Shown piece after piece: positions 12,701 to 25,042 of a DNA stretch of 64,000 nucleotides (within the stretch, counting starts at the first letter, position 1; each line of letters starts with the position of its first letter). The translations under genes were made by a program, and so were the position numbers. The DNA lies in assembly GCF_900497805.2 (NCBI RefSeq), contig NW_020948983.1, positions 25,084,494 through 25,148,493 on the forward strand. Reading direction: 5' to 3'. This stretch comes from Vombatus ursinus. Taxonomy: Eukaryota; Chordata; Mammalia; Diprotodontia; Vombatidae. The notes beneath the pieces are model-generated. The model searched no databases. It saw only the letters and a program-made list of their open reading frames with translations, and was not told where the DNA came from.

Positions 12701-15700
12701 AACAAATCTCTAATTGTGGAATTTCAGAGAGGTTGGGGAAAACATTTTGAGGCAGGGAACTGTCCCGGTGCCCCTTCGATATATTAATCATCATGCAGTA
12801 CTACACTGAATCCTATGGTCTACTTTGAACACTAAATGGAAGTAACAGGTATGGACAATAGTTTGACATATGAGACTTGTTATTACAGGCATGCCTATGT
12901 AATTGTATACCTACTAGGTATATACTCTAAAGAGATCAAAGAAAAAGGAAAAAGACATATATGTACAAAAATATTTGTAGTAGCTCTTTTCATGGTGGCA
13001 AAGCATTGGAAATTGAGGGGATACTCAACAAGTGGGGAATGGCTGAACAAGTTGTGGTATATGATTGTGATAGAATAATATTGTACTATAAGAAATGACA
13101 AGGGGAATGGTTTCAGAAAACCTGGGAGGACCTATATGAACTGATGTAAAGTGAAGTGAATAGAACCAGGAGAACATTGTATATAGTAACAGCAATATTG
13201 TAATGATAATCAACTGTGAAAGACTTAGCTATGCTGATCAATACAATGATGAAAGACAATTCTGAAGGAGTCATGATGAAAAATGTTATCCACTTCCAAA
13301 GACAGAACTGATGAACTCTCAGTGCAAATTAAAGTATAAATTTCTCACTTTCTTTATTTTTCTTACTTTTTTTTTGCAACATGGCTAATATAGAAATATA
13401 TTTTGTATGATTCCACATTTTAGTTGATATCATATTGCTTGCCTTATCAACAAGTGGGGGAGGGACTGGAGGGAGGAAGAGAATTTGGAAATCAATTTTT
13501 GAAAATAAATAAATAATATTCTTAAAAAACAAATGCTGCAAGTTTGCCTGGAGTCAGTCAAATTCACTGAACTATAGTCTGCAGAATCTTTACTATTAGA
13601 TCACTACAGGGAATATATCACATTACAAAGCACTTTGATGGTTGAGAACTAATGCTTAGAAAGGACATGTACCTTTAATGTTGCTTCATCTAGTGCCTTC
13701 ACTTCCTCTATGAGCTTCTTTAATTCTTCCCGAGTAAGTAGAGAGATGACAGATTGGCCAGATCCACATGTAGAATGAGGAGAGTTGCTATCCTCCTCTA
13801 CCTCCTCATTCTCCGTCAGACCCTCAGAATAGTCTCTCAGCTCAGAAAGGCTTTCATGTTAGTGGGACAAGAGAAAAAAATAACGTACTGTGAGAAGAAC
13901 TTCACTCCACCACGGACTATGAAATTCGGAGGACTGCAACTGATGTCATCCATAGACTATGTGTACCTAACTAAGCCATGTGGGACTAAAAAATTATAAA
14001 AACTTGCTTAATAGATATTAAATGAGAGAGCCTTTAGAGAGAAGAAGGGAAGGAAAGTAGCTCTGCTACTTAACTTATCTGTATAACCTTGGCCAAATTG
14101 CATTACCTATCTGAGCCTTAGTTTCCTTTTTTTGTAAAATGAGACAGATGTTCTCTAAAGCTGCTTCCAGATCTAAATCCTACCTATAATCCTACAAAGC
14201 AAACTCAGTTAAGACCCAGTCTTTGGGTAAAGGTCTTAAACAGGGAACATCTATCTGATCATGGCTCTTCTAATACAGAGTAGCTAGCTGCTAGGGGAAT
14301 TCTCCCAGACCCATTTGAACTATTTTCCCAGGAGTGTAAGAAGTTCCAAGTGTCCTTAGATTCTAGTTTATCACCAAGTCTGCTCAAAGTCTACACTCAT
14401 AATCTGATGATGGGAATAATTATCTTTTGGATAGAACCAGGATTGAACAGAGTTCAGGAGGGCATGCGCTCTGCAGTGGAGACTCCTGAGGCCCGTAACC
14501 TATTCAGAGGCATGAAGGAGGTACTCTAAATGGCTTACTTCAGTGAAAACCCCATGTCCATAGAAGAACTTTCATTCGAAGGACTGACAGCCCTCATATC
14601 TTCCACAGGCGTTGGAGATGACCTTTCCCGAGGGTTCCACGGACTATGTCCACAGGATACTGGAGATGGAGGAAGGCAGAGGAAAGATTTCATTAAGGCT
14701 GATGACACCTGGCTGCTGATGGAGTAGAGCTTGCTAGATTTCTCCTCGGTTGCCTTCATCTCACAAGCCTGGTGCGTGGTCATAGGGAAGCTCCGAGCTC
14801 TCTGGACTGGAGCGTTATTCACAAGGAGGCACTGTGACTCAGTGATCTTTGCCTGGAGCAGATTCAAGAGATCGCCGTCAGTGTCGTGGCTTTCCTGGGG
14901 GCTGGATGGACGCGCTGGCGGGGGTGAATCAGACAAGTCTAAGTCCTTGGGCACTGAAATAGCGTCTGAGTCCAGGGGCGGAAGGGTCTTCGCAGAAGCC
15001 TGCTGCTCAGTCGTACGGTGGGTACCTGGAGAGAAAAGCCCAGTGGTGACTGCTGCATCTTGTTTACCAGATTTTTCTCTCTCTGAGAGGGAGAGCTTGG
15101 GAAGCGGCCTCTGGTTTCCTTTCTCTGGGGGATGAGAAGTACTGAATGTCTCAAAAGAACTGATCCTTTGTTTGATTGATGAAGCTCTGCCTAAGAACAG
15201 AGGGCGCTCCCTCAAAATGGGACCGGGTTGGGCAGGAGTGCTTTGATCTGGTAGCGTTTTGGGGTCTGTGGTTCCAGATCGATTCCTCAGCCCTTTCAAA
15301 CTCTGACGAAACCAGGCTGGTTTGGGAGCTACTGGAGGGCCTTTCTTCACACTGCCGTGTTCTTCAGCTTTGTAGCCTTTGGAAACGTCACCTGCAGTTT
15401 CAAGCTTCTGCAACACCCCATCAGAGAGGCTACATTTGCGGTTTTCTTCACTGGAACTGACATTAGACCTGAGATCTAAGTGACCGTGGTCTTCACTCAT
15501 GGTGGGGCTAAATAAATTTTTGATGCAATCTGAAATTCGGACCCAAGGGTCTTCCACTGTAGTGTCAAAGCTGTAATCTACCCGGGCTTGTCTTCTAAGT
15601 AAAGGATGCTTCACTAGTGAGACGGCGCCTAAGCAACAAAGAAAGAACTTAAAATTTACACTTTTATATGAGAATAGGCTAATTAAAAAGTTGATACTTC

Positions 15701-18700
15701 TAATGTTAAGAAAATAGCTGAAAATGGGGGTGCCTGGTCACATGTGGTACATGGAAAGGTGATGCTTTTGGTTGGAGCATTGTCATCTAACTCCCAGGCA
15801 GACGTAATTGATTCTACTAAGGGAGAAAGGGAAAGAGAAAAGGAAGGGAACATTTGTGAAGTCCCTACCATGTGCCAGGCACTGTGCTAAGCCTTTTACA
15901 AATAGCATTTAATTTGATCCTCACAACAACCCTGGGAGATAGGGGCTATTATTATTCCCATTTTACAGCTGAGGAAACTGAGACTGACAGAAGTGAAGTG
16001 ATTTGCCCAGGGTCAAGCAGGTAGAAAGGGTCTCAGAATTCGAATTTAGAAACCTTGGACATTAATTTCATGGAATCAAAGCACTCTGGAGGTGGAAGGA
16101 CCATCAGAGATCGTCCAAAGTAGCCTTTTGGTTTAATAGATAAGGAATCTGAGGATCAAAGATACCCAAGGCCTCACAGATGGTTGCTGAGAGAGTCTTA
16201 ATTTTATTACTAACATGCTGGCCTTATTAATAAAATGATCAAATTACCCAGAAACTATGTCTCTCAACTCTTTTTAGTTGTCACATTAATATGGTTGAAT
16301 AGGTAGAGCACTGGACTTGGAGTCAGGAAGACTTGATTCAAATCCTACTCTGTGCATTTACTACCTATGTGACCCTGGGCAGATCTCCCTGTTCTGAGCA
16401 GAGTGTTCTTTTGGCAATACCCTAGTGGCTCCCCAGTGAAATAATCCAAAAATTAAATGACATTCCTTTAACTTCTAAACATTTAACATTTCCTCTCAGA
16501 CCAAAGACCCTCAATGGCGGTGGCTTACAGTGCTTACATGGGGGCTTACATGAAGGGCTTACATGCCCTTCAAAGAGTAGGTGCTTCAAAGAGTAGGGTG
16601 GCAATCAACTCTGACTGATTTGTTAACTAGTCAGTTTGTTAACCAATGGAAGGTGGGCTATATTAAAATAAGTGTCTTGGGGTACATGACCTGTGTCACC
16701 CAAATCTTGGTCAAAGAGACATCGATTTCCTTATCACCTTCCTGACAAAAGGGAGGATCCACATTTTCCAGACCTGTCAGAGTAAACACAATGAGCAGGA
16801 ATGTACCCATTGGCCTAAAATTAGGACTTCTTTTACCAACAGATCAGGTCTTGGCCTCAGTAAATCTCTAAGAGAGATTTCCCACACTGGTTGTTTTCTG
16901 GATGAGGAACTAGAAAAAGGTAAAAACCTTGGTCCTGATTCAATAATTAGTTAATAAATACAAGAGAGAAATAATTAATTTCTCACACTAGTTATGCTAA
17001 TGGTTAGACTTAGCAGCTGGGCAGCTTGGTGGTGGCACAGTATATAATGCTGGAATCTGAATTAAGAATAACTGAGTTTGCATCGTGCCTCAAAGATACG
17101 TGCTAGCTGTGCAATCCTAGGCAAGTTCCCTAATCTCTTTTGGCTTCAGTTAACTCATCCATACGATGCAGATTATAATAACATCTATTCACAAGGTTGT
17201 GAGCAACAAATAAAATAGCATATGTAAAGTGTTCTGCAAAATGTAAATGCTATATAAATGGTAGCCATTATTGTTATTATTGTTGTTATTGATACCCTCC
17301 TGATAAAAAACAATGATTTTGAGAAAAAGAAGTGGATTGTGTCTTTCTTGGAATAAAAAAAAATGAGAAAACATAGTAAGGCCTAGAGAGATGAAAGACT
17401 TGCTTAGAGTCACACAAATACTAAGTAGCATAGTCAGGTACCCAGGCAGGCCCAGGTCTTCAAGTCTCTACATCTATTATTCTTTCCTCTGCATCAAACT
17501 ATAGGTAACAAGCTAATTTTCATGCCTGCTTTTACAAATGGTGTCAAAAGACCACGGAATTTAGAATTAAGAGACCTGGGCTCTAGCTAGGCCTTGCTAC
17601 TGGCTAGCTGTGTGATGTTGAGAGAATCACTCCACTTCTCTGGGGGTCATTTGCCCCATTTGTAAAATGTGGGTGCCTGGGAAGCAATCCCAAGGAAGGT
17701 TTTGGACTTTGAATTGGGACTATGCTCTTTGGAAACTGAATTAAGCTATGAAAGTAATCTTCTTCCCTTCTTTAGAGACTGAGGTGGTGCAAGAGGGGAG
17801 GGGGATTATGCTTTCCACACGTTGGGGGAATATGTTTGTATATTTGTGGTTATCTTTAGATGTAAATATTTCTCTTTGTAAAAGCCCCAGTGTCTTCTAA
17901 TGGCAAGAGTTAACTAACATTTATATATCACTTCATGGTTTATATAGCACTTTGTACAGTTATCCTTTTCACATCACGACTTTCCCCATCGTGGTTTTGA
18001 TATATTGCAGTTCAGCATAAGAAATTAAATAGGAATTTTTGGGAAGTTTTGCAAAAGCCAAAGATGACACATGAAGGCCAGCAGACAACACGGAAAAGGT
18101 TTAGAAACTCAGAAATGCATAAAATATATATGTAGTATTGCATAATATCCACATATTTTATCTTTTAATATCATAATAATTCAGACTTCTCTGGTATGAA
18201 AGGAGAGCCAAAAATTTTATGTGAATTTTCCAGATCTCAGGAGTGCTACACCCCTAGCCCCCCATGATATGAAAAGGATAACTGTATACATTATCTTATT
18301 TGAGCCTCAAAACAACCTTCTCAGATAAGGACAATGGATATTATTGTCTTCACTTTACAAATGAGGCTTTGAAACATGAAGGGTCACAAAATTAATATCT
18401 GAAATTGAGTTTGAATTCAAAGTCAGGAGCTCTTTTGGTGGAATTCCTAATTTCCATAGAAGATTTCTTTTGAACACTGACCATTTCAAAAGTACCTTTC
18501 TCTAAGACCACTTTTGATCCAGAGTATTCTGTATCACAGGATAACTACCTTGAAGAGAGGCATCTATAGATACATCATTCAGTCACATCCTTTCTCTGAT
18601 CTAGAATACTTTCTATATATCATAGACTTAAGGCCTTCTGTATGATAGGTTTTACATCTTCTAACACCATGTTCTCATACTGTAAAATAACGAAATGAAA

Positions 18701-21700
18701 TTCACAATGACATATTAATTTAATAACTCAATATTTTAAATGCAGCTTCCCATAATTTCTAATAGTATTGCCTTTGAACCTACTACTACTACTACTACTA
18801 CCACTACTAGTACACACACATCATCATCATCATCTCAAATCTCATTTCTTTTAGTTTTGAAGGCATAAAGAATAGACATAAGCACATCATGATGATGTCT
18901 CTTTGAGTGTCACTGGATAATTGTACAGGAAATGAAATCAGGCTAGTTAGCACATCATTCTTGAACTGGAAAGATCTGCATAGTCCCTTCTCAGTGTTAT
19001 TTCCCACACTATTGCTTCACATTATTCCTGTTGGCTGAGAGGCAGCATAGCATAGGAGATACAGTGGTTGTCCTGGAAGCCAGGAAGATATGGGTTCAAA
19101 TGCTGAACATTCTGATGCATCCTAGTTGTTTGATTATGAGCAAATCATTTGACCTCTCAGTGCCCCAAGGCAACCCTCCAAAAGTATAAGTTGCAGATGA
19201 GTTGTTGATCTGCATTGGTGGAGGGAGTTTCCTTACTAAGAATTTCCCACAGAAATTAAAGAGAAAGAGAGAGAAAGAGAGACAGAAGAGAAGAGAAGAG
19301 AAAACAAGAAAAGAGAAGAGCACAGAAGAGAAAAGAGAAGAGGGAGAGGGGAAGGGGGGAGAAGGAGGAAAAGGATGAGGAGAAGGAGAAGAAGAAGATG
19401 AAGAAGAAGGAGAAGAAGGAGGAGAAGGAGAAAGAGGAGGAGATGAATTTTCATCTGCTAATGTTTAAGAGGAGAAGCAGTATAATGTAGTGGATAGAGA
19501 GATGGCATAAAAGACAGGAAGACCCAAGTTCAAACCCTGCCCTCTGGCACATCTTTAAGAAAGGCTAATGCATACACAGATACACAAAATGACTATTTGA
19601 CTTCCACTCAAGTTTTAGAATCAAACTTTTCAAGTTCATTTTCACAACTCACAAATATATCCATTCCCCAGACAAATGTTGCACATTCAGAAGCATGTAA
19701 AACCATTTAAAATTCAAACATACCTGTCCTGGATACATTTGCTTGCTCTGATTCTGTTGTAGTTGAGGCAAGAGCCTCAGCACCCTCTGCTTGAACTGAA
19801 ACTCTTGATTCTGAACAAGATGGGACTTCACCCAGAGTTGTAACAGTTTTCTTTCCCCGTAGCTGCAGGTTTCCCACTTCCTGTGGTGTAAACAGGAAAT
19901 ATAGTCTGTCAAAACGTCACGCTATAAATGGTAAGAATTGCTATGGGCACAAGACATCTTTGTGCTTTTGATTTTACCCTCAGCATAAATCTTAAGTAAT
20001 GCTCAGGCTTTTGCTTTAGATGAAAAATTGTTTAACAGCTTCACAATGAACCATTTCAACTACTTGGTGGTGAAGGATGGGGGGAGGGCATGGTGGAAAA
20101 AAGTTTAATGACATCTCTTCCTATGCACTTGTGCAGGGCTAAAATGGGTTACAGTCACTGGACCAACCAACCTTGTGGCATTGATTTCCTGTTGCTTTAA
20201 AAAGAATTTCAATGCAGAAACTATCACATTCTTTCTAACCAGTTAGTTTGTGGAAAGTTGGTTTATCACAAAATTAAATTAAATGCAAAGCTTATATAAT
20301 GCACTAAAAGTCAAAGAAAAGGATTTCACAGGACCTCAGATACAGAATTGGGGAGCGGGGAAGAGCAGGGCAGGTAGCTGCTGTATTTTTGGGTGCAGAC
20401 TTGAGGAGGAAAGCCTGAAAACTGTTTTCTTAGGTTTCAAGGAAAAGGTCAAGAGGATTATTATTTAGTCACGAGGTCATGATTCCTGCCTGCTTGATGG
20501 TCCCAAGGCTCAGCAGCTAGGGCAGCAGCTTGTTTCCTGGACCTCCTCTCGTCACCTGCTCTGCTCTTCAGAGGAAGCAATTAAGTCGATGTTTTCTGTC
20601 TTCCGCTTCGTATTGAATTTTATGTCTCTGATATGTGCATGCTGAGAACAGATTACCATCTGAGAAAGACATCATTGAAATAACTCCCTAACATTTTGCA
20701 AATTAAAATACTATTCAAAGCTGTTCTTTCCTTTGTGTTCTACTCATTTAAAAATGTAATTGCTGCATGGTCCTTTGGGCTTTCTTTAAGTTGACAAGAC
20801 CGTGAAGGAAGAGGAAGCTTCTCCTATGAGGTATTAAACTGGGACTATACAAAGCCTTGGAATTTAAATTACCTCAAAGTAAATATCTAGACAGACAATA
20901 GCCATTCACATGGTAGATAGAGGCAAGATGGTATAGTACATGGAATAGGGATTTGGGGCTGAGAAGACTTGATGCAAATCTGCCTCAGATGTTGTTCCTC
21001 TGTCCTTTGTTCTCCAAGAAGACCAATGACATTACTAATGTCTTGACTTGCAAGTGAATTGGATTTAAGTGAGGCAGGGCTATGCAAAGTCATCAGCCTC
21101 ACTCTCTCTTTCAGGGTCATTGGAATCCAGTGACAAGACATAGGTCAGGACCCCTCTTGATGGCCCCAGATGCAGTGGGAGACCTTGGTCTTTTTAAACT
21201 AATATCTTTCCAGTTTTCAGTTTGTCTGAGGCAACACTCTTTCAGTAATTAAAGGATAGATAAGAACGGAGGCAAAAGATGGCCTAGTTTGCCTTCACAA
21301 ATGAATCAATCTGGGAGGGGAAGAGCCTAGATATTTATTAGCTATGTGACCTGGGCAAGTCACTAAACCTGTCTGGGCCTCTATTTCCTCATCTACAAAA
21401 TGAGGATGTTGGAATGAATGACTTTTAAGACCCTTTCCAGCTCTAAATCTATGATCCTAATGGAATTCCTAAAGGAATGTGTAAATAGAAAAAAATTAAT
21501 TTAAATGAAAAATAGACAAAACTAAAATGTAAGCTGTGCCACCCTGTCTTAAAATGATGATTTTAGAAGGGCTGTTTGGATTTCCACCAAGATAATGATC
21601 TCAAAGAAAATGGAGCATCATAGAGGGCACAATGGCTATATAGCATAGAGGAAAGAATGCCAGCTCCATGGTCAGAGGACCTGGGTTCAAATCCTGAGTC

Positions 21701-24700
21701 TGTCACCTCTACCTATGTGACTGTGGGCAAATCATTTAACCCTGCTGGATTTCCACAGTTTTAAAAGGAGAAGTTTGTACTAGGTGACCTATAAGGTCCC
21801 TCCCAACTCTTGATTTTTGATCATATGACTGGATGACCTCAAAGTTCATTTCAACACTCAATCTATGATGCTATGATTGGCAGATAGACTTCCACAGAAC
21901 ATGAAAGAACTAAAAATATGCTACTTTTAATGGAGTTTTCTATTCTTAAGAAGATATTACATTTAATCTCAAATGAAAAAAAAAAAAGTAAGGATGCTGT
22001 GTACCCAAAGGAATGTGATGTGGCTCAAAATAAAACAAAACAAAACAAAACAAAGCATTTTATTGGCCAACTCTCCCTCTACTAACTCTGTAGCCCAACC
22101 AAGCATTCAGGAGACAGGGTCTTCCATATTCAGACAAGTATTTGTCATGCTCATGTGGCAGAGTACCTCCACTAGAGTAAAAGGACTGCTGGAGAGACTC
22201 ACTGTTCTTGCCCCCTGTTTGCTCATACCCAACACATCTACCACCCATTTTGTTTTCTTCAGGCTCTTTGGGGGAATGCTTATTTAGCCTCCTAAACTCA
22301 ATTTAATTTGTATTTCCAATTTATGTCAGAGAAGCTTTCTTTGCTTTTGTTGCTGAGAATACTGCCCCCAGCTCCATCAGTGGGAGCCACATTTTTTTTC
22401 CTGCTGAAAAGAGGCCATTAGTCAAACTGTGCCCTCCAGCAGCACCAGCTCATGACTACTCAAGGACTTTCACTTAAATGGTTATGCTTCAGTGGTTAGT
22501 ACAACTCCTTCACTTCCTGTTCTGTTTCCAAGGCCACCAAAAAGGTGACATCAAGGTCCATGGTGGGTGCACACTAGTGCCCTCTTGCACTCTATTTCAT
22601 AACCAGTGCCTTTAGAGCCTGGCAGCTAAAAATCTCTTAAGTTTTGCCCTCTGCTCTCCTAAGCTCTCTCTCAGTCACAAAGATAAATGACATCCATTTA
22701 AAAAAAAAAAAAAAGGAAGAACTACAGCAACTCATTAGCTAAGTACAAAAGCAACCACATCCTGTTCTTTGAGGAACTGAACTTCCTTTTTAGCAACCTA
22801 AATTCCTCTTCCTCTTCAAGATTTCAGGCTCTCACAATACTGCAAATAGCTTAGTTTGTTTCTTTGTTCAATAGTTCTTTTTCTCTCTTTCTCCTAGATT
22901 CTAATTCCAAAACACTTTAGGGTTCAAGTCATGTATCTGTCACTAACTTTCTATATGACCTTGGGCCAACCAGTCACTTAACCTCTCTAGGCCTCAATCT
23001 CCTCATCAATGAGGGGGTTGGGCTAAATGACATCTGAGGTCCCTTTTAGCTCTAAAATCTGTGATCCTATAAATCCAAGTTGTTGAGTTGTTTCAGTCGT
23101 GTCCCGTTCTCCATGACTCCACTTGGGGTTTTCTTGGCAAAGATACTGGAATGATTTGCCATTTCCTTCTCCAACTCATTTTACAGATAAGGAACTGAGG
23201 CATACAGAGTTAAGTGACTTACCCAGGGTCACATACCTAGGGAGACTGGATTTGAACTCAGGCCCTCCTGACTCCAACACTGTCTCTCTATCCACTGTAC
23301 CAGCTTGCCACCCCTATGAACCTAAGTATCCATATATTACTATATAAGATTTTGATAAGACCTTTAGTAGTACTAAGTAGCTAGGTTGACTATGAGAATC
23401 TGGATGTTAGACCTAATAAAATATATTGAAATCCTGTAGTCTGGCTGTTCTACCTACCTACCTCCCTATAGCAGACTGGAGCAAGGCTGGATAAAAGACC
23501 CATTAATGAGTAACAACTGGGAAATATTTTTTTAATGGTGAGAGATGGAAGAAGTCTGGAAAGAGAGTAAGGAAGGCAGTCTAAATGGACATCTATCTAA
23601 ATGGACAATTATTGATCAACTAGCATTTACTAAGTGCCCACTGTATACCAAGTTAGGCAAAAACGAAACATCTCCTATCTTTAAGGAACTTAATTCCATA
23701 AGGAAAGGCAATATGGACATAGAATGATAAGACAGCATGTTTTCTCCTTAAGACATATAGTGGACCTGACAAGCATGTCTGACCTGGGTAGTAAAGAACA
23801 GGTAGATGGTCCCATCCCCATGAATCAGAATAAATACCACTGGCATAGTCTTAATGCTATAGCTAGAGAGTAGTTCTCTATCAAAAAAAATACTTGTGGC
23901 TTCTGCTCATGTCTCTGTCCCTCTAAGTGCTGAACTTTCTGACCACACAGGCATTGTCCGAAGCAGATTCTTTTACATTGGGCTTGACCTGGGGCATATA
24001 CTTACTTGGTGGAGAAACAATGCAAGGCTCCCCTTCTGAAAAATAACTCCCCCATCAGCCTCTCATAGGTAAATGTTCCCTGCTATACTTGCACCCTTAA
24101 CAGGTCAAAAGGAAGGTGTACTGAGTATCTGTGTCTTTTCACCTAAGAGTCCTGGCTCAGGAAGCAGAGGCCATGGACCTCAGTTTCCTCATCTATAAAA
24201 TGAGGGGAGTTGGACTAGACGACCTCTAGATGACCTTTTTAGCTCTAGGGCTCTGATACTTTCATCTTAAATGGTCTTTTAAGCACCTTTTATTAGCCTT
24301 ATAACTTAGGTGGAAGCAGTGTGAATAGAGAGGCAGCCTCTAAAGGAAGATGGACCTGGGTTCAAGTCCTGCTTCTGACCCCTAATGACTATGGACCACT
24401 GATTTAACCTATCCACCATCTAGGCAACTCTCTAAGAGAGTAAGTTTCAGAGAAGGCTTCAACCTGCCTCGGTAGAGGTGGAGTCTTCATACCGATGAAA
24501 GTTCAGATCCAGTCCCTTTCCCTATGCCCTAACAAGGGAGTTGGTCACTTACCCAATCAGCCATAAGGTCAAGCTTGTCTACACTCATCTAGCCTACCCT
24601 AAGTTTGAAAATCACTCCGAAATTTAATTGAGTCATCTATTATTTTTGATGCTGCTTTGGGTCTACCTTAAGAATGACATGCATGTTCTTCACATGTGCT

Positions 24701-24989
24701 GAATTTTTCAACACAAAGAATTACTACCACCACTTAGAAATAAGTACATCATCCCTTCCCACCAAAATATAGTTACTAAGGAGCTAGAGAGCCAGTCTTG
24801 AAGTCAAGGAGAGTTGTGTTCAAGTCTCTGACACATACTGGCTGGTTGAATCTGGCCTAGTCATTTAGCAGCCTCTCAGTGCCTCTGGCAGTTCTCTAAA
24901 TGATAAATCACAAAACAGTTACTATTCTCCTTTGGGAGAGAAGTTTACTCACCAAGAGTTCCCTATACCCATATAACTGTTGGTTTAGG

Positions 24990-25042
<53 letters not shown>

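Noticed and set aside
12836-13078. Plus-strand 80-codon frame
   Set aside because: It is the C-terminus of L1 ORF2 in a truncated LINE.
14731-15135. Plus-strand open frame of 134 codons
   Set aside because: It lies antisense to the large IL16 exon, whose minus-strand frame is clearly the conserved one.
15612-15614. Apparent start of a frame at KHPLLRRQ
   Set aside because: The codon is GTG within an exon reached by splicing; there is no ATG and the frame continues from the previous exon.
19236-19454. Leucine-rich minus-strand frame
   Set aside because: Produced by the purine tract at 19250-19446; low-complexity translation only.
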